A stretch of 64,000 nt of DNA from CBDDLD01 sp965250025 (GCA_965250025.1 OZ252283.1:3038001-3102000), one strand, 5' to 3'. Shown: positions 35,086-44,338, counted from the stretch's first letter. Notes: a model not told the origin generated them from the sequence alone. Program-made: numbers and translations.

Positions 35086-36630
35086 TTATTTGATTTTGTT
35101 ACCATCTTTATCATAAAAATGGTATTCAAGATAAGTGTAAGCATCTCTAGGTATAACTTTTACCCATTTTTTGTGTTCAAAGAACCACTTTGAACGTATT
35201 GATGGAAACCCTTTGGTTAAAAAGGCCGCTATAAAAGGATGTGCATTTAAAGCTATCTTTTTATAGTCTTTCTTAAAAATCCGCTCCATATCTTGAGTAA
35301 TGCGCTCAATGACTTTAATTGGTGCTTCTATTTCGTCACCACCAATAAGATTTGGATTCTGTTCTTTAGTTTTAATATTGCGTTCTGGCCTTACACGCTG
35401 TCTGGTAATTTGCACTAAACCAAACTTACTCGGCGGCAATATTTTATGCTTTGCTTTATCATCTTTCATTTCTTCTCTAAGATGATTGTATAGGGCTTTT
35501 CGATTTTCTGCTCTACCCATATCAATAAAGTCTACAACGATAATACCTCCCATATCACGTAATCGTAATTGGCGGGCTATTTCAGATGCAGAAATTAAAT
35601 TGACTTCTAAAGCAGTGTCTTCTTGGTTTTTTTCTTTGTTAGATCGATTACCACTATTGACGTCTATAACATGAAGTGCTTCAGTATGTTCTATTACTAA
35701 ATATGCACCTTTTGCCATAGATACAGTTCGTCCAAACGATGTTTTGATTTGACGTTCTATACCGAACTTTTCAAAAATCGGAATACCATTTTTATAGTAT
35801 TTTACTATGGACTCTTTCTTTGGTGCAATTTGTTGCACATAATCTTTTACTTGCAAATACAAGGTTTCATCATCGACAACAATACCCGAGAACGAATCGT
35901 TAAATATATCTCTAAGTATTGAAGAGGCTTTATTCATTTCGCCTAATACTTTGGTTGGATGATGTGCTTTGTATAGCTTTTTACACATTGCTGTCCATCT
36001 ACTCAGCAAATTCTGTAAATCATTATCGAGCTCGGCAACTTTCTTGCCTTCAGCTACGGTACGAATAATTACGCCAAATCCCTTAGGAGTGATACTTTTT
36101 ACCAGACGCTTCAATCGATCCTTTTCCTCAGTAGATTCTATCTTCTGAGAAATGGAAATACGATTAGAAAACGGTACTAATACAATGTACCTACCTGCAA
36201 TAGACAGTTCAGAACTAATGCGAGGTCCTTTAGTAGAGATAGGCTCTTTAACTACTTGTACTAAAATGGATTGATTTGATTTTAAAACGTTAGCAATCGC
36301 TCCGTTTTTATCAATATCTTTTTCAAATGGAAAGTTTTTTAGAGAATAGTCTCTTAATTTCCCTGTGCTTACACGTTTAATGAACTTCAAAAGTGAAGGC
36401 AACTGAGGACCTAAATCATGATAATGCAAAAACGCATCTTTTTCATAACCTACGTTAACAAACGCAGCATTAAGTCCCGGTACAACTTTACGTATCTTGG
36501 CAATAAATATATCGCCAACAGAAAAATTGTTGTCCTCTTCATCTTTATGCAATTCAATAAGTTTTCCATCTTTTAATAAGGCAAAATCAACAATATCCGA
36601 ATTCGATCTTACGATTAATTCTTTATTCAT
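35086..36630 (-). CDS. rng: Ribonuclease G/E family protein
   Basis: 514 aa, the RNase G length without the long C-terminal scaffold of RNase E. An S1-like domain (about 36-125) is split as in the family; GDIFIAKIRKVVPGLNAAFVNVGYEKDAFLHYHDL is its core. The catalytic DNase I-like domain contains VIDVNSGNR and IIVVDFIDM, whose Asp residues bind Mg. It cleaves single-stranded AU-rich RNA and matures 16S rRNA 5' ends in other bacteria. The 5' leader has alternative hairpins (36644-36673). No Cys pair equivalent to the RNase E zinc link is evident. Confidence 0.95.
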   Translation of the reverse strand: MNKELIVRSNSDIVDFALLKDGKLIELHKDEEDNNFSVGDIFIAKIRKVVPGLNAAFVNVGYEKDAFLHYHDLGPQLPSLLKFIKRVSTGKLRDYSLKNFPFEKDIDKNGAIANVLKSNQSILVQVVKEPISTKGPRISSELSIAGRYIVLVPFSNRISISQKIESTEEKDRLKRLVKSITPKGFGVIIRTVAEGKKVAELDNDLQNLLSRWTAMCKKLYKAHHPTKVLGEMNKASSILRDIFNDSFSGIVVDDETLYLQVKDYVQQIAPKKESIVKYYKNGIPIFEKFGIERQIKTSFGRTVSMAKGAYLVIEHTEALHVIDVNSGNRSNKEKNQEDTALEVNLISASEIARQLRLRDMGGIIVVDFIDMGRAENRKALYNHLREEMKDDKAKHKILPPSKFGLVQITRQRVRPERNIKTKEQNPNLIGGDEIEAPIKVIERITQDMERIFKKDYKKIALNAHPFIAAFLTKGFPSIRSKWFFEHKKWVKVIPRDAYTYLEYHFYDKDGNKIK

Positions 36631-36643
36631 AATGTTAATTTAT

Positions 36644-36673
36644 ATCCATCTCAACTTAAGGAGATAGATGGAT
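36644..36673 (-). promoter_or_regulatory. Inverted repeat in the rng 5' leader
   Basis: ATCCATCT (36644-36651) pairs with AGATGGAT (36666-36673); a shorter inner ATCTC/GAGAT pairing is mutually exclusive with it. It is 14 nt upstream of the rng ATG. Since RNase E autoregulates through its leader in enterobacteria, a control element is possible here but unproven. Confidence 0.35.
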
Positions 36674-36775
36674 TATACTTTTAATTTGACACAGGATGTT
36701 TAAATCCAGCAGATCTAATAGTGCTGCTTTAGCAAACTATTGATCGTATATCAAAGAACGGTTTTTTAAAACTGA

Positions 36776-36801
36776 AAAAAGTAGTTAATTAAACTACTTT
36801 T
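36776..36801 (-). terminator. Terminator after the small basic ribosomal-type gene
   Basis: On the minus strand: AAAAGTAGTT, short loop, AACTACTTTTTT. Perfect stem with a T run, 7 nt after the stop of the 29-aa gene at 36808. Confidence 0.8.
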
Positions 36802-36807
36802 AACAAC

Positions 36808-36897
36808 TTATTTCTTTTTGTGACGATTAGCGCGTCTACGTTTTTTACGCTTATGCGTCGCTACCTTGTGTCTTTTTCTTTTTTTACCACTTGGCAT
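36808..36897 (-). CDS. 29-aa basic protein, AURKAIP1/COX24-like (putative ribosomal)
   Basis: The short ORF starts MPSGKKRKRHKVATHKRKKR and has 29 residues, almost all Lys/Arg/His. I recognise the KRKRHKVATHKRKKR pattern as the Bacteroidota short protein annotated as AURKAIP1/COX24 domain (related to mitochondrial small-subunit protein mS38), so a structural ribosomal role is likely. It lies 38 nt downstream of the HU gene and is followed by a perfect terminator, so it is probably co-transcribed with HU. Its small size explains why it would be missed by length-filtered gene finding. Confidence 0.85.
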   Translation of the reverse strand: MPSGKKRKRHKVATHKRKKRRRANRHKKK

Positions 36898-36935
36898 AAA
36901 TAAATGTCTTTAAAATTAATATATTGTTTAATGTC

Positions 36936-37226
36936 TTAGTTGACTTCTACGTTAGCTTTAACGCCTTCTAAAAATACTTTAGCAGGTTTAAATGCTGGTA
37001 TATTATGAGCAGGTATTTTGATCGTTGTATTTTTAGAAATGTTACGACCTGTTTTCTCTGCTCTTGTTTTAATTATGAAGCTTCCGAAGCCTCTTAAATA
37101 TACATTATCACCACTTTCTAAAGAGGTTTTTACTTCGTCCATGAATGATTCAACTGTTGCTTGTACATCACCTTTCTCAATACCTAACTTTTCAGATATT
37201 TTAGCTACTAAATCAGCTTTTGTCAT
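36936..37226 (-). CDS. HU-family DNA-binding protein
   Basis: 96 aa. Starts MTKADLVAKISEKLGI with the dimerising helices, then the beta arm with GFGSFIIKTRAEKTGRNISKN and the minor-groove tip IPAHNIPAFKPAKVF. These are the signature of HU/IHF nucleoid proteins, which bend DNA. The tip (IPA.N.PAFKPAK) is HU/IHF-like with the intercalating Pro. A -7 box (TATATTTG) is at 37267-37274. The 29-aa basic gene follows downstream. Divergent from mutY. Confidence 0.95.
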   Translation of the reverse strand: MTKADLVAKISEKLGIEKGDVQATVESFMDEVKTSLESGDNVYLRGFGSFIIKTRAEKTGRNISKNTTIKIPAHNIPAFKPAKVFLEGVKANVEVN

Positions 37227-37266
37227 TGTTACTAGTTTTAGGGTTTTTATTAATTCTTAAGGGATG

Positions 37267-37274
37267 CAAATATA
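37267..37274 (-). promoter_or_regulatory. -7 promoter box of the HU gene
   Basis: TATATTTG on the minus strand, about 40 nt upstream of the HU ATG, matches TAnnTTTG. Confidence 0.6.
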
Positions 37275-37332
37275 TGTAATTTAATTTCAATATCTCAAAC
37301 GTAATTAATTAAAATTTAACGTTATAAAGATT

Positions 37333-37340
37333 TAATTTTG
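37333..37340 (+). promoter_or_regulatory. -7 promoter box of mutY
   Basis: TAATTTTG on the plus strand, 20 nt before the mutY ATG, matches TAnnTTTG. Confidence 0.6.
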
Positions 37341-37360
37341 CTCTGATTAATAAAAACAGA

Positions 37361-38401
37361 ATGGATTTCAAAGACAAACTAATAGACTGGTATTCAATTA
37401 ATAAACGTGACTTACCTTGGAGAAACACTATTAATCCTTACTATATTTGGCTATCAGAAATCATTTTACAACAAACTCAGGTTAAGCAAGGGTTGCCTTA
37501 TTATGAAGCTTTTGTTAGCAGGTTTCCTACGATTTTTGATCTGGCCAAAGCCTCAGAAAACGACGTACTCAAACTTTGGCAAGGTTTAGGTTATTACTCC
37601 CGCGCCAGAAATTTACATTATACCGCAAAACATATTGTTAATAATCTTAACGGTGTCTTCCCAAATACATATGACGAACTTTTAAAACTCAAAGGCGTCG
37701 GCGATTATACCGCCAGTGCTATAGCTTCCATTGCATTTAACGAGGTTACGGCAGTTGTAGATGGTAATGTTTACCGAGTTCTTTCCAGGTACTTTGGTAT
37801 TGAAACCCCAATCAATTCCACACAGGGCATTAAAGCCTTTAAAACTCTAGCTTCTGACTTAATTGACGAGCAACAGCCTGCCACTTTTAATCAGGCAATT
37901 ATGGAGTTTGGTGCCCGACAATGTAAGCCTAAAAATCCCGATTGTAATAGCTGCACATTTCAAACATCTTGTTATGCGTATGCGCACAATGCTATTGCTA
38001 ATCTTCCCGTAAAACTCAAAAAAACCAAAGTCACTAAACGTTATTTTAACTTTTTGGTTTGTATAGATCACAATCAAAACACCTTATTTGAACAAAGAAC
38101 TGCAAAAGGCATTTGGCAAAATTTGTATCAATTTCCACTTATTGAGTCTAAAAAAAGTCTTTCTATATCTGAATTTGACACTCTGTGTGTTAATGATTCT
38201 TTTCTAAATGATTTGGAATATAAATACACCTTATATAATGAAGATGATATTGTTCACAAGCTCTCTCACCAACATCTTTACACTAAATTCTGGATTATAG
38301 AAACCAATACCCTTTTAAAAGATGCCACTCCTGTTTCTGAGTTAAGGTCTTTCCCAACTTCAAAATTAATCAGTGCTTTCATTGAGGCGTTTGGGTTATA
38401 G
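37361..38401 (+). CDS. mutY: A/G-specific adenine glycosylase
   Basis: 346 aa. HhH-GPD glycosylase domain with catalytic Glu in SEIILQQTQV, helix-hairpin-helix LKGVGDYTASAIASIAF and catalytic Asp in VVDGNVYRVLSR. The [4Fe-4S] loop Cys-x6-Cys-x2-Cys-x5-Cys is intact (CKPKNPDCNSCTFQTSC). A C-terminal NUDIX-like domain recognises 8-oxoguanine (about 225-346). It removes adenine mispaired with oxidised guanine. It heads the mutY-ssb-gldE-gldD cluster known from gliding flavobacteria. Confidence 0.97.
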   Translation: MDFKDKLIDWYSINKRDLPWRNTINPYYIWLSEIILQQTQVKQGLPYYEAFVSRFPTIFDLAKASENDVLKLWQGLGYYSRARNLHYTAKHIVNNLNGVFPNTYDELLKLKGVGDYTASAIASIAFNEVTAVVDGNVYRVLSRYFGIETPINSTQGIKAFKTLASDLIDEQQPATFNQAIMEFGARQCKPKNPDCNSCTFQTSCYAYAHNAIANLPVKLKKTKVTKRYFNFLVCIDHNQNTLFEQRTAKGIWQNLYQFPLIESKKSLSISEFDTLCVNDSFLNDLEYKYTLYNEDDIVHKLSHQHLYTKFWIIETNTLLKDATPVSELRSFPTSKLISAFIEAFGL

Positions 38402-38457
38402 CAAGCTCATATTAATCACATTTTTTTATTACTTTTAATAAAATGATCACAAAAGCT

Positions 38458-38465
38458 TAATTTTG
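38458..38465 (+). promoter_or_regulatory. -7 promoter box of ssb
   Basis: TAATTTTG on the plus strand, 23 nt upstream of the ssb ATG. It suggests that ssb-gldE-gldD can be transcribed separately from mutY. Confidence 0.6.
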
Positions 38466-38488
38466 TGCATTCATATTAAATTATAATT

Positions 38489-38929
38489 ATGTCCGGAACT
38501 TTAAATAAGGTTATGCTAATAGGTCATTTAGGCGATGAAGTTAAGATGCACTATTTTGATGATAAAAATTGTGTCGGAAGGTTTCCGTTAGCTACTAATG
38601 AAACCTATACAAACAGACAAACCAATGAACGTATCACTAATACTGAGTGGCACAACATTGTGGTTAGGAATAAAGCTGCAGAGATATGTGAAAAGTACCT
38701 GACTAAAGGCGACAAAGTATACATTGAAGGACGAATAAAGACCAGAAAATGGCAGGACGATAAAGGTAATGATCGGTATTCAACAGAAATACAATGTACC
38801 GATTTCACTTTTTTGACTAATAAAAATGAGCAACAGAATCCTAATGAGAATTCTCAAGCGCATCACGCTCCGCAATCCCCATCAGTTAATCAAGCGCCTG
38901 TAGAAGACAATGATGATTTACCATTTTAG
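38489..38929 (+). CDS. ssb: Single-stranded DNA-binding protein
   Basis: 146 aa. The OB-fold (1-105) shows NKVMLIGHLGDEV, RFPLATNETY and EWHNIVV; a glutamine/asparagine-rich linker and the acidic tip DDLPF follow, the docking peptide for SSB-interacting proteins. It protects single-stranded DNA during replication and repair. Gene order mutY-ssb-gldE-gldD is conserved in Flavobacterium johnsoniae. The gldE start follows after 25 nt. Confidence 0.97.
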   Translation: MSGTLNKVMLIGHLGDEVKMHYFDDKNCVGRFPLATNETYTNRQTNERITNTEWHNIVVRNKAAEICEKYLTKGDKVYIEGRIKTRKWQDDKGNDRYSTEIQCTDFTFLTNKNEQQNPNENSQAHHAPQSPSVNQAPVEDNDDLPF

Positions 38930-38954
38930 TGTTGTTTAACCAAATCTTTTTGTA

Positions 38955-40280
38955 TTGGACCCTGAACCCGCCAGTTTATTATTAGCTCTTCTTTCCAACA
39001 CGTCATTGGTCGTAAATATCATTATCCTTTTACTATTATTACTCTGTTCTGCTTTAATATCTGGTGCCGAAGTGGCTCTTTTTTCGTTAACCAAAACAGA
39101 AATCGATCAAGGTTTAGATAATGATTCTAAAGTTATGCAAATCGTTGCTTCGTTACTAGAACGTCCAAAAAAACTTCTGGCAACCATATTAGTTGCCAAC
39201 AATTTCATAAATATTGCTATTGTATTATTGTTTGATACTTTAAGCGATCAATTATTTACAAATGTTAACGGCGGTTTCAGCCTTTATCTCTTTGAGTTAA
39301 AGTATATCTTCCTTTTAAAAGTTGTACTTGTTACTTTTTTAATATTATTATTGGGAGAAATCATTCCTAAAGTATATGCCAGTAGAAATAATGTGAAATT
39401 CTCATTATTTATGGCAAGACCATTGAAAGTATTAGATACTATTTTTACTCCAATTAGTATGCCCATGCGCTTTGCGACCATGAAAATTCAGAATGCTTTC
39501 GGAAAAGAACGCTCTAATATTAGTGTGGATCAACTTTCGCAAGCATTGGAATTAACAAATGACGAAGACACCACTAAAGAAGAACAAAAGATTTTAGAAA
39601 GTATTGTTTCTTTTGGTAATACTGATACCAAACAGGTTATGAGACCTAGGATGGATATTTTTGCGCTGAATATAGAAGAAGATTACCATACAATCATTCC
39701 TCAAATCATCAGTAATGGTTATTCAAGAATCCCTATATATAAAGACAATATTGATACTATAGAAGGTATTTTATATGTTAAAGATCTCCTTCCTCACTTA
39801 GGAGAAAAGGTATTTGACTGGACCTCTATTCTTCGTGAGCCATTTTTTGTTCCTGAGAACAAAAAACTGGATGATCTCATGGAAGAGTTTCAAAGCAAAA
39901 AAGTACATTTGGCTGTTGTTGTTGATGAATATGGAGGCACTTCCGGATTGGTATCTTTAGAAGATGTAATCGAAGAGATTGTTGGTGATATTAGTGATGA
40001 ATATGATGACGATGATCTCATATACACAAAAATTGATGATCATACCTTTAGGTTTGATGGTAAAACACCCTTGAAAGACGTTTACAGGATTATTGATTTG
40101 GATGATGATTCGGTCTTTGAAGCCAAAAAGGGTGAAGCCGAAACCTTAGCAGGTCTCATATTAGAGATATCCGGAGGTTTTCCAAGAGTTAACAGTAAAA
40201 TAAATTTCAAAAATTACGTTTTCACTATAGAAGCTTTAGAGAAAAAAAGAATTAAGCAGATAAAGCTTACCATCATTTAA
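38955..40280 (+). CDS. gldE: Gliding motility-associated CNNM/CBS protein GldE
   Basis: 441 aa. An N-terminal CNNM (DUF21) membrane domain with about four helices (18-190) opens with the family's SALISGAEVALFSL. A CBS pair (about 205-330; VMRPRMDIFAL, VKDLLPHLG) and a C-terminal CorC_HlyC domain (about 345-435) follow. GldE is a HlyC/CorC-like protein needed with GldD for gliding/T9SS in flavobacteria. The start is a TTG at 38955-38957 giving MDPEP..., since no ATG lies upstream in frame. gldD follows after 6 nt. Confidence 0.94.
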   Translation: MDPEPASLLLALLSNTSLVVNIIILLLLLLCSALISGAEVALFSLTKTEIDQGLDNDSKVMQIVASLLERPKKLLATILVANNFINIAIVLLFDTLSDQLFTNVNGGFSLYLFELKYIFLLKVVLVTFLILLLGEIIPKVYASRNNVKFSLFMARPLKVLDTIFTPISMPMRFATMKIQNAFGKERSNISVDQLSQALELTNDEDTTKEEQKILESIVSFGNTDTKQVMRPRMDIFALNIEEDYHTIIPQIISNGYSRIPIYKDNIDTIEGILYVKDLLPHLGEKVFDWTSILREPFFVPENKKLDDLMEEFQSKKVHLAVVVDEYGGTSGLVSLEDVIEEIVGDISDEYDDDDLIYTKIDDHTFRFDGKTPLKDVYRIIDLDDDSVFEAKKGEAETLAGLILEISGGFPRVNSKINFKNYVFTIEALEKKRIKQIKLTII

Positions 40281-40286
40281 TATGAC

Positions 40287-40856
40287 ATGAAAAAACTTAT
40301 CCTTCCTTTATTTGCATTTTTAATGATGGGTTGTGGCAATGACCCTTTACCAAAACCTAAGGCTTATCTCAGGTTAGAATACCCTAAGCCACAATACAAA
40401 CAGGTAAAGCTTCCTGTTCCTTTTATTTTTGAAAGGAATGAATTGGCCAAATCTATTTCTAGTATTAAACGCCGTTCTGGCAGTAACTCCATAGGGATAG
40501 ATATTGAATATCCGATGATGAAAGGCACCATCTATTTAACGTATAAAGAAGTAAATGATAACCTTATAGACCTTTTAAGAGATGCCCAAAATCTCACTCA
40601 AAAACATACGCTCAAAGCTGATGAAATTGAAGGTGACTTTTTTGAGAACCCGAAAAAAAAGGTTTATGGTATGTTTTATGAAGTTGGTGGTGATGCAGCA
40701 TCCCAATCGCAATTTTATGTCACCGACAGTATTAATCACTTTTTGAGTGGGTCCTTATATTTTTATGCAAAACCCAACTATGATTCCATTTATCCTGCCG
40801 CGGTATATTTGAAAAATGATATTAAACGCATCATGGAAAGTCTGGAATGGCAATAA
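40287..40856 (+). CDS. gldD: Gliding motility lipoprotein GldD
   Basis: 189 aa. The lipoprotein signal is MKKLILPLFAFLMMGC with Cys16, followed by the family's PLPKPKAYLRLEYPKPQY proline-rich start and PAAVYLKNDIKRIMESL near the end. GldD is essential for gliding motility and functionally linked to GldE and the type IX secretion apparatus in F. johnsoniae; its biochemical activity is unknown. It ends the mutY-ssb-gldE-gldD cluster and is followed by a terminator. Confidence 0.95.
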   Translation: MKKLILPLFAFLMMGCGNDPLPKPKAYLRLEYPKPQYKQVKLPVPFIFERNELAKSISSIKRRSGSNSIGIDIEYPMMKGTIYLTYKEVNDNLIDLLRDAQNLTQKHTLKADEIEGDFFENPKKKVYGMFYEVGGDAASQSQFYVTDSINHFLSGSLYFYAKPNYDSIYPAAVYLKNDIKRIMESLEWQ

Positions 40857-40857
40857 A

Positions 40858-40889
40858 ACAAAAAGCCACTGAAATTCAGTGGCTTTTTA
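40858..40889. terminator. Bidirectional Rho-independent terminator
   Basis: AAAAAGCCACTGAA / TTCAGTGGCTTTTT, a perfect stem between gldD and the convergent Oar-like TBDT gene. Confidence 0.92.
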
Positions 40890-40916
40890 GTATTGTTATA
40901 AGAATGAATTACAATA

Positions 40917-43900
40917 TTAAAAGCTATATCGTAAACCAACTTGCATTTGCCATCTTGAAGATAAAATACCTACATCGTCTAAAACATCTCTGTCTGCGTT
41001 TGGATTAAACTCATAAACCGGTGTAGTACTACCATTACTCGAAGTGTTTTCTAAGAAAGAAAAATCATCATCCTGAACATAACGCTTACCCCAATCTTTA
41101 TTAATCAGATTTGTGAAGTTAAAGATATCTAGTGAGATCTGGAAGGTATGCTTTTTCTCACCAAAATTAACACTAATGTCCTGTAAGAACTTTAAATCCA
41201 CAACATGACTCCATTTGTAACGATCTCCATTTCGCTCAGCATAATTTCCTCTTCTACTTTTTAGATAGTCATCACCTTCTATGTAAGCATCTAAAGCCGC
41301 CCATTCGTCTCCTGTAGTACCATTATTATTAGTGTCTACTAAGGCTATTTGACTGGCATCTGCCGGCACATAGATCAGAGCATTATCTCTAGAATCATCA
41401 TTTAGGACTCTTCTTCCGCTGTATATATGAGAAAATGGCTGACCTTCTAACCCTTCATATACAAGTCCTATGTATGTTTTTAAATTGTCGTTCCAAACAA
41501 TCTCTTTACCGATATTACCCAAAATTCTATGGCCTTGTGCAAAGCTGGATGTACTTATATTTGGTCTGTTTTTACCATTAACTGTTGCAAGGTTTCTCCA
41601 TTGCGAGCTGTTCTGCGAAGATGTACCATCAAAGATAGATTCTGCGTCTCCATAAGAATATGTCAGGCTTCCTGAGAATCCATTTTCAAGAGGTTTAGTT
41701 AATGTGAATGAAGCATTCCATGAACTTCCTGCTCCTGTGTTTGAAGCTAATATAATTCTGTTGTATGTTGGATCGATTGGCGATCTTGAGTATACAGGCC
41801 TTCTATCTGTTCCCTGTAATCTTCCAACTGGTTCTCCAATATTCAAATTCTCATAATATATTGCTGTTAGATTATCATTATATATGAAATCTGCGGAAGC
41901 TATCAACCCCCAGAATGGAAGTTTTTGATCAACTGCAATGTTGTACTTCAATACTTGTGGTAACATAAAATTAGATGCAAACAAATCTACATTGCCTCCA
42001 ACTTCTCCTGAAGTAGAATCTAAATGTTGTGGCTGACTATTAACATCCGGATTAAATACAATAGGGTCTTCGAAATTTGATTCGTCACTAAATCCACCTG
42101 TTACTCCTCCATTATTATTATATGTACCTGCTGGCCATACTAAAGGCAGTCTGGATGTAAAAATCCCTATACCCCCTCTGATTTGAGTTGTTTTATTTCC
42201 ATTAACATCCCAGTTAAATCCAACACGTGGTGATACGTGGATCGTAGGACTCACCCCTCTACCTACTCTGGCTCCTTGCAGATCTTTTCCTGCAGCCTCT
42301 AAAACTGCTACTGCCCTGTTATTGAAATCATTATTTACCGTACCATCTTCCCAAAGTGGCAGATCGAAACGTATCCCAGCAGATAGTCTGAAATTGTCAG
42401 AGAAATTAACCTCATCTTGTATATAGAATCCAAGCTGAGAATAATCGAATTCTGATGCTCCTGAAGAATCATCTCCTACTGCTCTGTTTGCATCTGCTAC
42501 CGAATATCCCGTTTCATATAAAAAAGGGGTTTCACCATCTATCAACTCGTCTATAGAGTTATAGAAATATAAGCCATAATTGCTAGGGAAGAATAGATTC
42601 TTTGCAGAAGTAAACTCGTTATGTGTTCCTATGGTTATTGTGTGTCTTCCACTGTAAATCTCAAAATTGTTGGTAATGGTAAAGATATCGGTATTTAATA
42701 AGTTAGCTGTTGAAAAACGTTCAGCACCAACTTCTATCCCCTGAAAAGCAAATGGATTAAGGCCATCACCTATTCTAATGGTTGGGAATGGTGTTCCCGC
42801 CGGGTCTCTGTCATCTCTAACCCCTGTATAACCAATCATAAAGCTGTTTGCGAACTTATTTCCAATGGTAGAGTTCCACTCTACAGTAGCTGAATGTGTT
42901 TTACTATTAAATAACTCTGAACCGTTTGAAAACCCTAACTCGTTAGTTGTTGAGCTTCTAGACTCTAAATTTTCAGCATCAGTATAGCGATATGATAATG
43001 ATAACTTGTTATTATCATTGATATTCCAGTCTAGTTTGGCTGCTATCCTATTACTTTCTAATGTTTGAGGGTTTCCATCAAATGTTCCTATGTTATATCC
43101 ATAATTATCAAAAAGAAAATTAGATAATCTCGTAAGGTTATTCTGTGCAGTTTGTAAATCAAAAATCGTTTGACCTGGATTATTTGGATCTTCTATCTGT
43201 CCTATGTCCCCATTATAATTACTTAAATCAAATGGTTGCGGCGTATCTCTATTCTCTCTTTCATAATTTATAAAAAAGAATAATTCATCTTTTATGATTG
43301 GACCACCAACTCGTATTCCGTAATTCTCAGCAGTAAACTCTCCAAGTTTCTGACGCCCTTCAGGCCCTGTTAAATCCGGCGGTGTTTTACCTGCTAAATC
43401 TTCATTTCTTAAAAATCCATAAACCGAACCTGACCATTCGTTAGTACCACTTCTAGTAATAGCATTAATAGCCCCACCTGCAAAACCAGAAATACGTACA
43501 TCGAAAGGTGCTAATGAGACTTGGAAAGACTCTATAGCATCAACTGAAAAAGGGTTAACTCCCGTCTGACCACCATTAGTTCCTGAGTCTGCAAGACCAA
43601 AAACATCATTATTTACGGCACCATCAATATATATAGCATTATATCTGTTATTTTGACCGCCTAGAGATATAGAGAATCCATCTGTGTCTTCCGTTATTTG
43701 AGCTTGAGGTGTTAACCTCACAAAGTCTGCGACTGAACGAGACACTGTAGGTAAGGTCGTGATATTTCTCTGGGTTATGTTTGTTGACGTTCCTGTTTTA
43801 TTAGGATCGAATATAGTGTTTCTAGTTCCTGTAATTACGATTTCATCCAGAGCTTCAGCAGATTCCGACATTTGAACACTAATACGTTCTGATTGTCCTA

Positions 43901-44198
43901 ACTGGAGAAATACAGATTCTTTAACAAAATCCTGAAAACCAACATAAGAGATGGTTACCGTGTACGGACCACCAGATCTCATGTTAGATATTCTATAATA
44001 ACCATCATAATCTGTAGCCGCACCATATTTAGTCCCTGTTGGTACATGAATAGCTACGACATTTGCTCCTGGTAAAGGTTCATTTTTATCATCAGTAACC
44101 TTACCTCCCAAAGAAGACGTAGTAACCCCTTGGGCATAACTAACTGTTGCAAATAAAAGTAACGCAACAATGGTAAAAAATTGAGTAATTTTTTTCAT
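40917..44198 (-). CDS. Oar-like TonB-dependent receptor
   Basis: 1093 aa. Signal peptide to about residue 22 (VSYAQ), then a carboxypeptidase-regulatory-like domain (about 28-110; GGKVTDDKNEPLPGANVVAI). The plug is of the Oar type (NAIYIDGAVNNDVFGLAD, FSVDAIESFQVSLAPFDVRISGFAGGAINAITRSGTNEWSGS). The long barrel ends in MQVGLRYSF. Oar-like receptors are among the most abundant flavobacterial outer-membrane proteins, with roles including protease and signal-protein export or uptake. A -7 box lies at 44231-44238, preceded by an array of ATGTTAA heptamers. Confidence 0.93.
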   Translation of the reverse strand: MKKITQFFTIVALLLFATVSYAQGVTTSSLGGKVTDDKNEPLPGANVVAIHVPTGTKYGAATDYDGYYRISNMRSGGPYTVTISYVGFQDFVKESVFLQLGQSERISVQMSESAEALDEIVITGTRNTIFDPNKTGTSTNITQRNITTLPTVSRSVADFVRLTPQAQITEDTDGFSISLGGQNNRYNAIYIDGAVNNDVFGLADSGTNGGQTGVNPFSVDAIESFQVSLAPFDVRISGFAGGAINAITRSGTNEWSGSVYGFLRNEDLAGKTPPDLTGPEGRQKLGEFTAENYGIRVGGPIIKDELFFFINYERENRDTPQPFDLSNYNGDIGQIEDPNNPGQTIFDLQTAQNNLTRLSNFLFDNYGYNIGTFDGNPQTLESNRIAAKLDWNINDNNKLSLSYRYTDAENLESRSSTTNELGFSNGSELFNSKTHSATVEWNSTIGNKFANSFMIGYTGVRDDRDPAGTPFPTIRIGDGLNPFAFQGIEVGAERFSTANLLNTDIFTITNNFEIYSGRHTITIGTHNEFTSAKNLFFPSNYGLYFYNSIDELIDGETPFLYETGYSVADANRAVGDDSSGASEFDYSQLGFYIQDEVNFSDNFRLSAGIRFDLPLWEDGTVNNDFNNRAVAVLEAAGKDLQGARVGRGVSPTIHVSPRVGFNWDVNGNKTTQIRGGIGIFTSRLPLVWPAGTYNNNGGVTGGFSDESNFEDPIVFNPDVNSQPQHLDSTSGEVGGNVDLFASNFMLPQVLKYNIAVDQKLPFWGLIASADFIYNDNLTAIYYENLNIGEPVGRLQGTDRRPVYSRSPIDPTYNRIILASNTGAGSSWNASFTLTKPLENGFSGSLTYSYGDAESIFDGTSSQNSSQWRNLATVNGKNRPNISTSSFAQGHRILGNIGKEIVWNDNLKTYIGLVYEGLEGQPFSHIYSGRRVLNDDSRDNALIYVPADASQIALVDTNNNGTTGDEWAALDAYIEGDDYLKSRRGNYAERNGDRYKWSHVVDLKFLQDISVNFGEKKHTFQISLDIFNFTNLINKDWGKRYVQDDDFSFLENTSSNGSTTPVYEFNPNADRDVLDDVGILSSRWQMQVGLRYSF

Positions 44199-44338
44199 GT
44201 TAATAAAGTTGAATTGGTTTTCTTTCTGGGCAAAATTACGGATTCACCTACATCGCGTATCACCTAAATGTTAAAGGTTTTAACATTTAAGGTTAAGAAA
44301 AACAATCCATTGTTAACATGCTATAAACTGAATGTTAA
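44197..44338. repeat. ATGTTAA heptamer array upstream of the Oar-like TBDT
   Basis: Five exact copies in both orientations: 44197-44203 (overlapping the start codon), 44268-44274, 44280-44286 (inverted), 44313-44319 (inverted) and 44332-44338. Copies two and three form an 11-bp dyad (TAAATGTTAAA, 3 nt, TTTAACATTTA; 44265-44289) just upstream of the expected -33 region. A transcription-factor operator is likely. Confidence 0.5.
44231..44238 (-). promoter_or_regulatory. -7 promoter box of the Oar-like TBDT
   Basis: TAATTTTG on the minus strand, 32 nt upstream of the ATG, matches TAnnTTTG. Confidence 0.6.

Noticed and set aside
40917..44198. Oar-like TBDT as a SusC of a polysaccharide utilisation locus
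   Set aside because: No SusD-like lipoprotein, glycoside hydrolase or SusR regulator is nearby.
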